This document shows positions 12,012-25,100 of a DNA stretch of 64,000 nucleotides, piece by piece; position 1 is the first letter of the stretch; each line of letters begins with the position of its first letter. The position numbers and the translations under genes were made by a program. The notes below the pieces were generated by a model. The model was not told the DNA's origin and did not search any database. It was given only the letters and a program-made list of their open reading frames with translations. This stretch comes from Laburnicola sp. R22_1 (lineage: Eukaryota > Ascomycota > Dothideomycetes > Pleosporales > Didymosphaeriaceae), in the NCBI GenBank assembly GCA_014281115.1, contig JACONQ010000007.1, positions 992,001-1,056,000 on the forward strand. Direction: 5' to 3'.

Positions 12012-15000
12012 CTACTCTGCCACACTCTCCTCGTCCTCCGCAATTGGCTCATCGCAATTACACCCGTACCGACTCTTATACTCATACTCCGGTAAGCCAT
12101 CCAGAGCATCCAGAGCAATCTCAGCTACTTTCTTCTTCGCGTACCTGGCGCTGGTTGCCACACCATGGAAATGAATCTTTCCGTGAATCATAAGCATCGC
12201 TACAATGCGGGCTTTGCCACCAGGAAGGACCTCCTGGGCGGTATGTGTAGCCGTGCGAAACTCTTTGCACCCTAGCTCGTTCTGGAAACGCTTGGAGAGG
12301 CGGGTAGTGGGGTGTTGGTTCGCGAAAGTGTCATATATAGTCATGTCGAGGAAGAAAGGCTTGAGGTGCACGTCGAAGAACTTTTGGACAACGCTGAAGT
12401 TGAATTCAGAATCGACAAAGATTGCGGCGACGTAAGCTTCTACGACATCGGCGAGGCACTTAGGAGGTTCGATAACGGTTGTCCAGTAGTCGAGTCCGCC
12501 ATCGGATTCGCGCTCGGCTTCCTTGATCCGGCTAACGTAATCGTATATCTGACTGGTGAGCATCTGTGAAGGTGCTGTTAGCGTCTCTCTTTATGAGTGG
12601 ATACCCTTGGGTCACTCACAGCATTGTTCTGTCGAATATGTTGATGAAATCCGAGCTTTACGCACACAGCGCCGAGAAACTGGTTGGAAACCATAGGAGT
12701 CTTATGCTCTGTCATCCACTGGGGATCCTTTTCTGGGTAGGTATAGAACTAGACTACAATCAGCATGTGTGCCCTACATTTCTAGCAAGTGGAGTGGCTT
12801 TACCAGATGCATAATAAAGGCTTGATCAAGTAGGGAGTCACCGAGAAATTCTAGGCGCTGATAGTGGGGAATGTGTTCCCACATGAAGGCTTGCGAAGGG
12901 TGGATGAAGGCTGAACGCAATAGGCGGGGATATTTGAAGTGATACGGATGCCTAAACGTGCGTGGTGAGCGTCTGTACTGCAAGCGCTGCATGCTGGGGG
13001 ATACTCACTGCTTCTCGACCTTCTCAGCGAGGTCTAGATGAGCCGCTGTAGCCTCAGCCACTTGATATTTCGGCATTACATAGGCCGCATAATAGTCTGA
13101 GAACTTCTCCATGAGGTGATCCTCGCTATTGACAAACCTGGCGACGGCTTTGACAGGCTCGTCCCACATGTTTGGTGTCCATTGCCCTCGTTTGTTGTGC
13201 TCCATAAATGCGGCGCCGATCAATGCTTCGCAGACGTCGGCGACGGACTTATCTCCTAGAGAATGTGTGATGACTTCGTTGAGGTTGGCTTTCATGCCTT
13301 TTCCTTTGATCATCTTGAGTCTTGGGTACCAGATTCGGCTACGCAATGTTAGCTTCCAGTTCTCGAAGTATCAGAAGAGTAATTAGGTGATTGGCAGAGA
13401 TACAAGCTGTGGAACAGTCCAAAGAAATAATGACTGCTCACCGAGAGAATGCTTGTGTACGGATATACTCGACCAAGTTCCACTTCTCTATCGCATGGTT
13501 GAAAAGGTTCATGTTGCAAAGCATGACCATACGACGCACGTGAAACTCAAATTCGTTCTCGTCAGGTTGGAGAACGAACGTGGAGATGGATGTGGCCATC
13601 TTCAGGAAACAATCGCCCATGAACTCAACTAAGTTCACGTGCAATTAGTAAAAAGTCCAACTAATGTGACTGGTATGACTCACGCCGTTCGTAATTGGGC
13701 CCCATGCCGCTCTTGAAATTGATTTTCTCTTCGCCGTGTTCATCGGAATTTTCTGAATCCTTCGTCACAGCCTCAAGAGCAAGAGCTGGTCCAATATCAA
13801 GACCAACAACCTTGCAGGCTTCGAGTGCTATAAGATAATCTTCGAATCGATGAATGATTGCCGGGAAAACATAGCACATTACCACGAAAGGGACGGGAAG
13901 CTGTAATTAACTCAGTAGCGGTAAATAGAATGGAGACCCGGAAACTTACTCCTGAGATACGGAGTGGTTCCGGACAGACGTAGGTGATGTTAGTCCCTTT
14001 CACCTCGTCCATGACCTCTTTTTCCTCTTTCTTGTCGATGATAGCTAGATGATTACGTCGAAATGGAATCTTCTCGACCTGCATCACGGGCTGAGACGCA
14101 TCCCATACTGCTTTCTCTCGACTATTCTTGTAAAGACTGACTGAATAATCGAGGATGTTCTTGCTGTATTTGAAAGCCGGCACATCCTTCGGGACGGGAT
14201 CCAGTGGCTTCATATTCGACATCACGCTAATGGAGTAGAAGCGGCGTCCACCTGAACCGCGATCAACAATGTACTTGTTCACAAGTTCTTCGTTGGGCAT
14301 GGCAGGAGTCCATCTATGCTCAGGCTTCTCGCAGACGGTGCGCACTTGGTCCATATCTATTACATCCATAGGGTCTGTCGATGGAGTAATCGGGGCACTC
14401 GATTTGCGGATCGGAACTTGCCAGTAGTACATCTTGGAAGTATCGGTTTCGAACTCCTTGTGGAATATGTCGTCGTAAATAAGTTGGAACAATCTCGTAA
14501 AAAGCTCGAGATTTTCAGCCGTGACATGGAGGGGTGCGTTGAGAGACACTGGAACGACATTGGATGGACGGTCATCTTTCAGGTATATCGGAAATGAAGG
14601 AAATTGTGGAAGTGGCACGCGAGTGAGAAGTCCAAGGCCTTGGTGCGGTCGATCCAAACCTGCATCTACGTCTATAGCCGTCAGGTAGAGACACTTAGGA
14701 GGATTACCAAGGCCGACGGTCCAGATGTCAGGCTTGACCCGCATTGGGTATAAGTCCTTTTTCTTCTCACTGATAGCAAGAAGTGCATTTGCCTTGGCAG
14801 GCATCGTTTTTCTGCACGTAGATAGCAGATTTGCGTCGAGATGCCCTCTCTTCCTGAGCTCAAGACACATCTCGAACGCCGCGGAACATTTTGCGAGAGC
14901 TTTCTTTCGATGGATCTTGCCGATCATGCAAGTAACAGGTGCGCTCTCTGGAAGGATAACTTCGCATTGGAAGCCACTTTGGTTCAGGCTATTGATTTCG

Positions 15001-17108
15001 TAGTTGACAGCGCGGCTTATGACGTAAGTAGGCTGAAGATTCACTTGTTCATTCGCTGTAGGGAGACATGCAACGAAATAGTTAAGGACGGATAAACTTG
15101 AGCCATAGGTCAGCCTGGCACCAGTGGTCGGGTCTTTGTATACCGGAAGATTGCTCTCCGCTTGAAGAAGGTTGGTTATATCGATATCCGGCTCATCGAG
15201 CAAGCGGTCCGCGGTCAGGCCTTCGCAGAAACGCTTCATGAGCTCTTCAGCATTCCTGGCATCGACGACACGCGTCACGTGATCTTTGTTGTCATCTTCA
15301 ATCATATGAAGATACCTCGAGTTCTGGTGTCTTGCTCGGCCTCGTGACTGAACATATCCGATCATAGTTCTGTAGAGATCAAAACGAGCGACCAAATTGC
15401 ACTGAGGGATATCCAACCCTTCTTCCGCAACCGACGTCGCAAATATGCAGTTGACGTCACCTTTCCTGAAGTCAGACACAGTCCTGACTTGCTTACTGAG
15501 AGAGACGTTGAAGTCCCCCACACGACCAGTAACTCCAACAAGTATGCCGCCATGAAGATGCGGGCCACCGACATGATTAAAGATACGGTGCAAGAGGCGT
15601 GCAGTCTGTCGCTGCTCCACAAAGACGATACACCTGTTCTTGTCATGGCGTCGATAGTACTGGTCTAGATACCAATGCAATTGTAAAACTTTTGAGCTCA
15701 AGTCCTCCGGTGTGAGAGTGGGAACGCCATTGTCGTAGTTCTTCACGTATGCGGCTGCTTCCCGAAGCTGTACCATCTGCTCGTCCAACTCTTTAACAGA
15801 TTCATTGGTCAGTGTTTTGTTGAATCTGAATTCTTCTCGAATTTCACGTTTACGACTCTCTGCTTCTGTAAACGCGAACGTCCAATATTCGTCAGATGCC
15901 CAACGCCCCAATTCTGAGGCGAATTGCTTGGATTGACGGAAGAGCTTCTCAAAGACCGGCATGTTCCCATAACGAGCTTTCAGTTCTTGGTGGAGCGGTG
16001 TCTCATACGGCTTAGGCAGCCGCGCATATCTGGCAATTTCTTCAGTCGGTTTATTGATGTTATTGGCAGTTAGCGTTGCAGTGGACGTAGTGACGATCTT
16101 ACAGTGTAGCAACTTCTCAAGTTGTACAGCTGCCTCCTTGAAATCTGTATTGGCGTCGACAGGTGAAGCGGTCATCCCAAAGACCCGAGGTCGTCGTGAA
16201 GGATCTGGTTCATTGATGTAATAGTCTTTCATAAGACGCGCGTAAGGATGATGACTCTTTGCATGATGGGCTTCATCAAATATGAGCAGATTGATCTGAA
16301 CCATATTGATGAATGAATGCATCATGCACTCCACGAGTACCTGCGCCGTACAGACGATGACCATGTTGTTGTCGAAGTGTTTTTGCCAGGCCTGTTTGTT
16401 CCAAAGACTAGGGCCCATAGATCCACAGATTCCTTCGACTGCACGGCCGCCCAGACCGCACTCCAATACGTTTGATTGTTGAAAGACGAGATTGACAGAG
16501 TTGACGAGGAAGAAGGCGATCTTTGGTGGCTGGCCTTTTTTACGACCATCGACTTCCAACTCAAGGATGTGGCGAAGTAGGAGGGTAGCAATATGCGTCT
16601 TGCCGGAGCCAGTGTCTAGAACGGCAATGATATTCTCGTCTTTTGCTCGCTGGAAGAGCTCCGTTTGGTAGTCTCGGGGATTGATAATGCTGGCGCTGGT
16701 CTCCTGCTTCTTCAATAGCTGTCGGATAGAAAGTTTATCATCGTCCAAATCTTGAAGGACGTCCTTGATCTCTTTTGCGATTATTTGCTTCTCCTGTTGG
16801 GTTGCAAAGGACCGGAAGATTGCGTTCTGGGCTGCGCGCTTTTCCTTGGAAGTTGTAGGGCCATGCGCGTGGGCTGCATCAGCATCGATGTCATCATACT
16901 CGTCTTCGTCTTCAATCTCCCGCGGTTCGGTTGGTGGCATAGTTCGCGGTTTAGTTGAAGGTTCGTCTTCGCTGTCGTCAACTTCCATAGGCTCTCCGCT
17001 ACTTGCTACTGGCTTTGGAGCCTTCGGCATGTCGTGCCCCGCCTCGGGGGCGTCCTCCCAGAGCTCATCCTCATCGTCTTGCTGTTCATCGTAGTGACCC
17101 CAGGCCAT
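12012..17108 (-). CDS. dcl1: Dicer-like protein 1 (RNA-silencing endoribonuclease)
   Basis: Seven exons encode about 1573 aa: 13950-17108, 13684-13900, 13442-13628, 13009-13338, 12804-12951, 12620-12748 and 12012-12563. All introns are GT-AG and phases close exactly. Domains in order: an acidic N-terminal extension; a DExD/H helicase (motif I DTGSGKT near residue 165, motif II DEAHH, motif [10 protein letters not shown]); the Dicer dimerisation region; a PAZ-like stretch; RNase IIIa ([13 protein letters not shown], then [16 protein letters not shown]); RNase IIIb ([15 protein letters not shown], then [15 protein letters not shown]); and a C-terminal double-stranded RNA-binding domain. Catalytic acidic residues are kept in both RNase III domains, so the enzyme looks active. 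The long N-terminal extension and the dsRBD fit DCL1 rather than DCL2. It cuts double-stranded RNA into small RNAs for quelling-type silencing. It is divergently transcribed from tap42. Confidence 0.92.
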
Positions 17109-17652
17109 TGTCGAATCTCTTGGGCCTACGAATGCCCCGCGCTGGGATCTCGATGACTGGACAGGCTGTCAAAAGTGAGTGCTGAGTTGGGGATATGAGC
17201 TTCTTCACTGGTCAATATACGAATTGGAGCAATGTAGACTATTCGGGATTGATCGTACAGGCCAACAAAATCTATAGAGCGAGCTTGCTTTCGTTTGCGC
17301 TGGCAATTGTGCCAGGCCGCATCCAAGGAGCAAACGGAGCACGGGCAAGACTCCGCAAGAGGCAAGCACGCTTTATCGCTGCAAACGGCAGGTAAGCGGC
17401 CCGCACAGTCTAGTCCACCTAAATCGGCCGCCATTGCCCTCACCTTGGCCTTCGCAGCCTTTCCGTCAAAGATATCAATGTTTTTGGGCCGTGGGTGAGC
17501 GGGGCTGCAAACGCGTGGGGAGGAAGGCAGCGCCCAAGCGCGGCTTACTCATCGTCGCCAACTCACGTGCAGCCTCCCCAACCTTGGAAGCCGTGCGGCA
17601 ATCGCCATTCCCATCGGCGCAACATCACGACGACTCATTAAACCTTTTGAAC
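17109..17652. promoter_or_regulatory. shared divergent promoter region dcl1/tap42
   Basis: The two start codons are 544 bp apart on opposite strands, so both promoters must lie here or overlap. I see no clear TATA box and no gene. Confidence 0.45.
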
Positions 17653-18807
17653 ATGGCGGATGAAGAGCCTAAAAGTATTCGCGCGTTGTTCTTCACCGCA
17701 GAGCGACTCCGAAATGGCCTGAACAGCTTTCCCGATTCCAACAGTCCCACTTACCAAGAAAACCTCACCAACGCCATCGCCACCTACGAATCATGCCTCA
17801 CGCTCTCAGAACAAGCTTCGCTTTTCTCACCGAATGAGTCGCTCGACGATGTATCATCCTCGGATATCCAGTAAGCGCACCCGAATCCATATACTCTCAC
17901 ACCAGACCCCGTGCCCCGCAATTTCCGACCACGGTCTAACATCCTTGCTAGGTACATGTCAATCAGCTACCACCTGGCAGACTTAGTCCAAAAGATCAAA
18001 AGCAGAGATGTATCAGAGCGGAAAGTAAGCTTGATAAGAGCGGGGGACTACTACGAGCGCTTCGTGAAGCTGCTAGATGCTTATGACGTGCTCAGCAAGA
18101 GCGACGCAAAGCTTTGGGAGGCGTACACAGAAGACAAGTCGAACTTCTCCACAGCCAGCACGCACGATGCATCGGCACGAAGAGCAGCGAAGATTGCGCG
18201 CTTCCGCGAGGAAAAAGAGTTGAAGAAGAAGCTCGAGTACATCCAGCAGAACCCCAAGCTAGCGGAGAACGACGAGCACGTCGTCCGAGAACTACACTTG
18301 ACGAATCTGGCTTTCATGGTCCATCAGACTTTCGCCGCGCTGGAATCTCTCGCCCAGGAACTTCACATCATTTCTCTTGCGCCACCAGCGCCCCCACAAG
18401 GCCAACCCGCTGCGCCCCAGGATGTCCGAGAAGATGGTCGCAACCGCGAAGCTTACTCAGAACGCCTCGACAGCTCATTACCGGGTCTGAGATACAATGG
18501 TCCTATTCTCAGCAGTGATGGCAAGCCGATGCGCCCCTTCACATTGCTGGATAAGCGTCAACGCCTACAGCAAGGTGTCTTCAGGCCGGACCACAGCTTG
18601 CCTACTATGACGATCGACGAATATCTGGAAGAGGAGAAGAGAAGGGGTGGCATTATTGACGGAGGCGGAGAGCAGTCCGGAATCCGACCCGAGGTAGATG
18701 AGGATGATTTGAGAGCCGCAGACGAGGAGACGATGAAAGCGCGTGCGTGGGATGAGTTCAAGGAGGATAATCCCAAAGGCAGCGGGAATACTATCAACAG
18801 GGGATAA
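17653..18807 (+). CDS. tap42: TAP42-like PP2A-associated protein (TOR effector)
   Basis: Exons 17653-17870 and 17952-18807 (81-nt GT-AG intron, phase 2) encode 357 aa. The helical N-terminal half (YMSISYHLADLVQKI, RAGDYYERFVKLLDAYDVL) matches the TPR-like repeat domain of yeast Tap42 and human alpha4/IGBP1. The motif RREAKIARFREEKELKKKL is seen here as RRAAKIARFREEKELKKKL. The C-terminal half has the family block RPFTLLDKRQRLQQGVFRP and MTIDEYLEEEKRRGGI, then an acidic tail. Tap42 binds PP2A-type catalytic subunits and couples them to TORC1. Length and motif order are those of a full family member. Translation start is supported by the conserved N-terminus and an upstream in-frame region with no resemblance. 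Confidence 0.9.
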
Positions 18808-19028
18808 CGCATCTACATAGACGACAATGAATGTCTTATTAAGAGTTTTACTTGATTGTATCTATCGCCTAGCCCAGACATCGCTCAGTACCAAATCCTC
18901 TCGGGTATTGGTGTACGACATACTGACCCCAGAATGCGACAGTGTTGATAGCCCTGCGCATAACACCATTACTAAGGGCGTGGACCCTGTGCGAAGGATC
19001 CATCCCCAGATCTACAATTCCGCCCGTC

Positions 19029-20039
19029 TCACAACCCCCCAACCCTCTCCGGTGAAAGCTCAGGCCACTTCTTCCACACCAACTCCGTCAGCGCCTCCGA
19101 CAACACCTTATACCCCTGCAGATACTTAGTCGTCCACCCGAAAAATGCAAGCATAACACAAACTCACCAAAGCATCCAAATGCAACCCATCCGTAAAATA
19201 TCCCTCTCTAAACGCCTTCGCCCCCTCCAATCCACACCCCGGCAACTTCTCTTCCTCACCCGCATCGTCCGCTCCCAAACGCCCCTGCTCCCCCAACGCC
19301 GCATCTACCAATGCCCTCCAATAGTCCAGTCCGACCACCCTCCCCGTCCCCTCATACGCACCGGCAATCTCCATAATCTTCTCCGCATACCGCTTCTTAC
19401 TTAGATACGTCTTGAACCCTCTCTGTGCCCTCGGATCCCCCTTCATCGCCTGCGCCACACACGGTTCCCACGCCCCGTCATCACTAGGTAACGGCTCCGG
19501 GATGTTGATAGGAGGGGGCGTGATGAGCACGATATTCGCATCAGCTAGTTCATCGCGGCCGAGAATAGTTTCTACGAATTCGCGGATGTTAGCCTCGAAG
19601 TTGGGGAGCGGGATGTACTCCGCGTCGCCGACGAAGCAGGCGTCGTTTGCGCCGAGGAAGATGGTGAAGAGGAGGGTGGGCGATGACGCCGCTGTTGGGG
19701 ATGTGATGCGCGCTATGAGCTCTGAGAACATGGGTTTGATGAGCTGGGATGTGTAGCTGGGACGGAGTTAGTTGGTGTTTGGGTAGAGGGTGCGGAGTTC
19801 ATGTGGCGTATACCCGGGATAACCTGGATCAGTTAGCATATACGAGTTGATGTACGGGCGATGCGTGCAGTTGCCTCGTTGGCGGGATACGTGCCTTCGT
19901 TTTCGATTTCGACCTTGTCCTTGTACAGGTTCTCAAGATGCCAACCGAAGCCTTGGGTCGAGCTGTTAAAGCTCCATGCTGTGAGGGAGTCTCCGAAGAG
20001 GACGAATCGCGGGAGGTGGGGAGAGGTTGAGCTATTCAT
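19029..20039 (-). CDS. SGNH-hydrolase, isoamyl-acetate-hydrolysing esterase type
   Basis: Four exons (19895-20039, 19814-19823, 19168-19756, 19029-19115) encode 276 aa. Block I of the SGNH fold is FGDSLTAW (nucleophile Ser), block III is FLGANDA, and the catalytic Asp/His block V is FTDGLHLDALG, completed only after the last intron is removed. Order, spacing and length fit yeast Iah1, which hydrolyses short acetate esters in the cytosol. Exon 2 is only 10 nt long. It supplies the conserved Gly-Tyr-Pro-Gly segment (NEGYPGYTSQ). The first intron would have to use a GC donor (AAG/GCACGT) with a good branch site (GCTAAC) and CAG acceptor. The second intron has its own branch site (ACTAAC). A simpler single GT-AG intron from 19892 would also stay in frame but would lose the conserved residues. 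Confidence 0.8.
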
Positions 20040-22166
20040 GGTGCCAGGGTGCTTGTTGAGTCTATTCTGAATGGTCTTTACGGATACGAGAGGCACTACC
20101 TAGCTGCAAATACTCCAGGGCTAGACCGGATGCACGATTGCTGGGATCGGAACGGACAGGAAATGTTACGTTTGTAGATGTTCGCGGAGTGCGATGGATG
20201 CCTGCAATGGTGTGCAGTCTAGCCCGAATAAAAATAGCTCCAATCCAAATTGGAACATCATGTGAGGCGCTGGCCGGGAGTGGAGCCCTGGAGTTGGACT
20301 CAAGGCCTCCAGGGCCCTACTACGGAGGTAGGGCTATCGAATCGACAATACAATATATAAAACAAGAGTCAAGTCTATACAAGGTACCCATAGCACTTGC
20401 ATATGGACACTCTGACGCTCGAAGTGCTGTTTCTCCAAGGCTTTGGGTTCTAGAAGCACAAGCATAAGTCCTGCCCTTATAGCACCTTCTAAGTATTTTC
20501 AGCGTGTAGCCAATCGGCAAGGGTCTTTTAGCTGCTCTTTCGAGCGCGGCGTGATCCTATGCTGCGTATTGCGAGAGTCAAACCTAGTTGTACTTAGGCG
20601 AGCTGTCGTGCATCTCAAATAGATTAAAAAAGACAGTCGCGAAGATAGGAGCTGACGAGCAGAAGCACATGGTGCTATTCATGCATCAAGACCCTGAGGG
20701 TATGTGCTGGGCAGAGAGTGGAGTCCGAAGCACCCTAACTCGGCGACTAAGACGGCACTCTCAGTAGGAGCTCTTGTACGCTTGGGGAAGCGCCTTGAAA
20801 CATTCGATACGTTCTAAGGTTGTGATACGTTTAGGATGAAATGCGACTAAAGACATCGAATGACCCTGTAGGAAGGTGTCCATGGGCTCAAGTACCGATG
20901 TCAGACGGCAGGCGTTCATCACCAGTCGCTTGGTTCCATGCCGCCGGTTCGTATACGAGCGCTCATTCTAGACGGGGATTGGAGAGCGCGCTTGTACTAC
21001 CATCCGGATTATTCTCGAAGCCTTGCCGGCTACATGCAGGTAGGCTTGGGACGCCGTTGTGTCGGTAATTTGAATCGAGGTAATCGTATCGGATGCCATG
21101 TACGCCCCTTGGGCTGACAACCGTCGGACGCAGGTGAGCACTAGAAGGCAATTCGATGATGCTGGAGCGACGCGTATGTCCGAATTGGATGTTGGTCGCG
21201 AAGACGATGTGACAAGGCGTGGCAGACAGGAGCAAGAGAGGCGCCGGCCGAAACACGAGATAAAGATGTGACGGTAAACGTAATTTGGAAAAGCAAAAGA
21301 CGGAGAAAGAAAGTCGGCGGAGTGACGGACGAATCACTGCACCTTACTGCTATGGCGGAGGGTCATTGCCTGTTCCTGAAGCTATCGGCGGATGCATGAA
21401 GCCATGGCGGCTGATGGTCCTCGGCAGGCAGCCAACCGGCCGCTGTGGGATGAATCAATAACAGCCATGCAATGCTGACGGCTAGGATATGCAGTCAAAT
21501 ACGAAAACGTGTAGGTCGGTGAGACAGCCTTCAGCCGGTACGCTTCGTTAACGAGCGCTCGATCGAATACAGTGTCCTGAGAAGCAAGGGGTCGCCGCCG
21601 AGGGCGAGGGCGGCGGAGAAAGGCAGAGGGCAGAGGCACAGCACGGGCGAGGCCGCGATAAGAAATAGCCCAAGTTTATTACTCGAAACTATGGCCTGTG
21701 CAGGCGCCGGCCAGATAATGGAGCGGGACAACCTCCGGGATGCCCCGCGCAGCGCCACGGCCCGAAGAAGCAAAGCGGCACCGTTTGGCGACCCCAAGCA
21801 TCTGGCGACATTCGGTCATCCATGCCATGGCGACAGGCGACAGGCGCGAGCCCTTGACCGCGTTGTTAGTTTTGTTTTGTGCACATTCATTCACGGGCAT
21901 GTGCGCTGCCAACGGGCGCCATCGCGTCGCGGACAGCCTATTCGCCCCCGACATTCACTGCGTGCCTGCGCTTTCACTCGCCCGCCGTGCCCCACGCGCG
22001 CCGCGCCGGCTGCCAACCACTAGACTGTCGACGCCCTCTCACAGGCCCTCTCGCACCACTTCAACCTCTCTGCCCACGACACCTTGCTCTCCCTCTGAGT
22101 CCTTCGGCGAGCTGCAAATGACTGCGCTCCCCTTGCTCTGAACCGTGCAAGCAGCGGCTGCCCAAG
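20040..22166. other. 2.1-kb divergent intergenic region
   Basis: This is the largest gap in the first gene island, between the esterase (-) and tsc1 (+). Open frames exist on both strands but overlap each other and show no family features. Base composition is gene-like and un-RIPed. The stretch next to tsc1 is pyrimidine-rich, as expected for its promoter and leader. No RNA gene or repeat was recognised. Confidence 0.4.
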
Positions 22167-25100
22167 ATGGCGTCTGGGTGCGTTTCCTCCCGTTGCACCT
22201 CCCCAACTCGCAGCCATAATACATGCTGACAAGGGCAGGTCGATGCGCGAGACCTTCAAGACGCTCAACGCCATCTTTTCTGACCCGGCGACACCCTACC
22301 CGCTCCCCGACGAGCTCCGCGCCACCATCGCTAGCTTCCTCGACAAGTATGACGAAATCGACGATGCCGATTCGCAGCGCTTCCACGACGAGTTGCTGGC
22401 GCTCTATGCCCGACATGTCGCCGAAAGCCCGGCAAAGCTCGGGACTTTCCTCGGTCTCTTGCGCGCCGTCAAGCCTGCCATCACGGGAGAGGCACGGCTG
22501 GGCGAATGGTGGGACCTGGTGCTGAAGCCCACCCTCGACAGCGTCGGTCACAAGAGGCACGAGATGGAGGACGTAAAGGAAATCCTGCAGAGCATCCTCC
22601 TCTTGGACTCTGACGGGGAGAGAGGTGATGAGGCCGCGCGGCTGTCGAGCGTATTCCTCGGGAAGACGTTGGACATCTACCTTGCCAGGACCAAGATACC
22701 TTCGCTTGCCGAGGACGTCACGTCGCCCGAGGATGACTACGTTTCCAGTGAAGTCGAAGCGGTCCTGGTGGAATTCGGACGCAAGAAGCCCAAGGAGCTA
22801 CTGCTCGTCGCTGACGAACTGTTCGTTCAGAAGCGCTACCGCACCCAGGCGCTGATCCTACTGAACGCCTTCGTCCGGTTGCAAACCCCTCACCTCTACG
22901 TCGTCCTAGAGACACAGCTGATTCAGCATCTCGAGAAATGCCTACTCATCGATACGTCCTCTACCGCTGTTGGTCAGGCACTGGTGGTGCTCATCATGTT
23001 CCTGCCGCACATCACTTCTGCACTCACATCTGATCACCATCTGCCGCGGTTGTTCCTCATTTACAGCAGGATATTATGTTGGGACAAGTTCGGGAACCCT
23101 GACAATTCGGCGGAATATGATTCCGCTATCGGAGAGGATGACGACCACACCTCAGATGTGGATGATGCTGAACCGGCCTGGGAGCAGCTGCAACATTCAA
23201 TCGAATACGTTGACACGTCTCCACCAACACTTTTGCACTACTTTACCTTTCTCTATGGCTTGTTTCCCCTAAACTTCATGAGCTTCATCCGCAAACCCAG
23301 GAAGTTGCTGAAGTCGATGAACTTCCCTGGCGCAGATGACTTCGATCTCGACCCGGAACTCCTTCACAGCAGAACAGAGCCATATCGACGTGTCCACCTC
23401 ATGCATCCGAACATGTTCTCCACCACGATCGAGGACGAATTGACAGAGAACAGGTGGCTCGATAGCGATCCTGCTGATGTCGTGATTGACTGCATGGACT
23501 TGTGCGTCGCTGTGTCTACCACTCTTGACGACCCTGGACCGCCGCCTACCGCAAAGCTGCCTGATATCCCTGTTCCGCCTGTGCCGGAGTCGGACTTTGT
23601 CCTCGACGACGGCACTGTTGCCAATGAGTCAACAGCTAGCTGGAGAAACACTCAGTCGACGATGGTTGCATCTTCCGCAAATAGTCAGCCGGACCTTTCG
23701 GAAAGCGCCGAAATCCTGGGCAAAGCCAAGTCTGTCAAGTCAGTTAAGTCCGCTTCACCACTTCTCAAGTGCAAGGATGTGATCGAATCGCCGACTCTTC
23801 CTGCAGCCAAGGAAGCACCACGGAAACAAAGCTTTCTATCTGCACCCGCACCTGCGCCACAGCGCCTGACGCTACATACACCAAGCGTGGACAAATTTGC
23901 GCAGATGGTCAGTATTGCGGGTTCGCCCACGCAATCTGACTTTCAGAACTTGAGTATGGCTGCGTTGCAAAGAGAGATTATGCTACTGCGAAACGACCTG
24001 AACTTCGAACGTTACCTCAAAGCTCAGCATATCGCACACGTCGGACAAATGCAGAGAAAGCATATCAAAGAGGCAACCGCTGAAGCCGACACACAGAATC
24101 TTATAAACTCGAACAAGACCCTTAAAGCTAAACTCGCTAAGATGAACGAGCAATATGCCCAGCTAAAGAAGGAGACCCTTACTCGTCGGAATCAAACCCA
24201 AAACTGGGAACGTGAGTTGACCGGCAAAGTAAAGTCATACAGGGATGAACATAAGACGCGGCAGGATGAGGAGGGAAACCTTCGCTTCGAGCTTCACAAG
24301 ACCCTGACAGATTGTCAACACCTCAAGAAGATTGTCGAAAAGGCAGAAGCAGAGCAATTGCGAGCCCGCCAACGCACACAAGCGCTCGAATTCGACCTAG
24401 AGGATTATGGCAATGTGCGACGCGAGCTTGATGCGGCGCAGCAAAAGATAGAGTCGTACGAGACTCAGAACAAGGAATTCGGTTCTCTTATCCAGCAGCG
24501 CAACGACCTACGGAACGAGCTGGAGATGGTTAACATGCGGCTGAGTAGCCGGGATCTGGAGCGCGAGCGAGCCATGCAGGCATACGAACGACGGATTATG
24601 GAGCTAGAGTCACGATTGCAATCAAGTGAAAAAGTCAGCAGGCCAGGACAACTCCCGCCGTCCGTCCAGCAAATGCTCGACTCGGCTCTCGCTGCAAACA
24701 ACGCCAAGATCACCAATATGAAAAAGATGTATCATCGTCTGCAGGCTCAGAAGACGGAGCTCGAGATGCAGTATCACGAACTCGAAGGTGAGCACCAAGC
24801 TGTTGTTGGACGCTTGCGCAACTACGAGGGCATGGAATACAATGATTCAGAAAGAGACGCACTCGATCGTAACTTCAGCGTTCGCTCAAGTAGCGTGTAC
24901 GATCACAGGCTCCTCCCGCCACTGACCTCAGACATGCCTCATTCTCAGAGGTACGAAAACCACTCAGAGCACCAATCTCCAGTGTCAGTTCCTAGTCCAT
25001 CGACAATCGCATCACCTGCGCGACAGGGACGGCTAGATTTGGTTCCGCGGCCCAATATATACGCACCAGACTTCTCTGGGCCTTATGAGAGGTCGCTTAA

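Noticed and set aside
16752..17094. Ser-rich plus-strand frames over the Dicer N-terminus
   Set aside because: Antisense shadows of the acidic Dicer extension.
19757..19892. single 136-nt GT-AG intron in the esterase
   Set aside because: In frame, but loses the conserved Gly-Tyr-Pro-Gly residues and leaves an unused branch site and acceptor.
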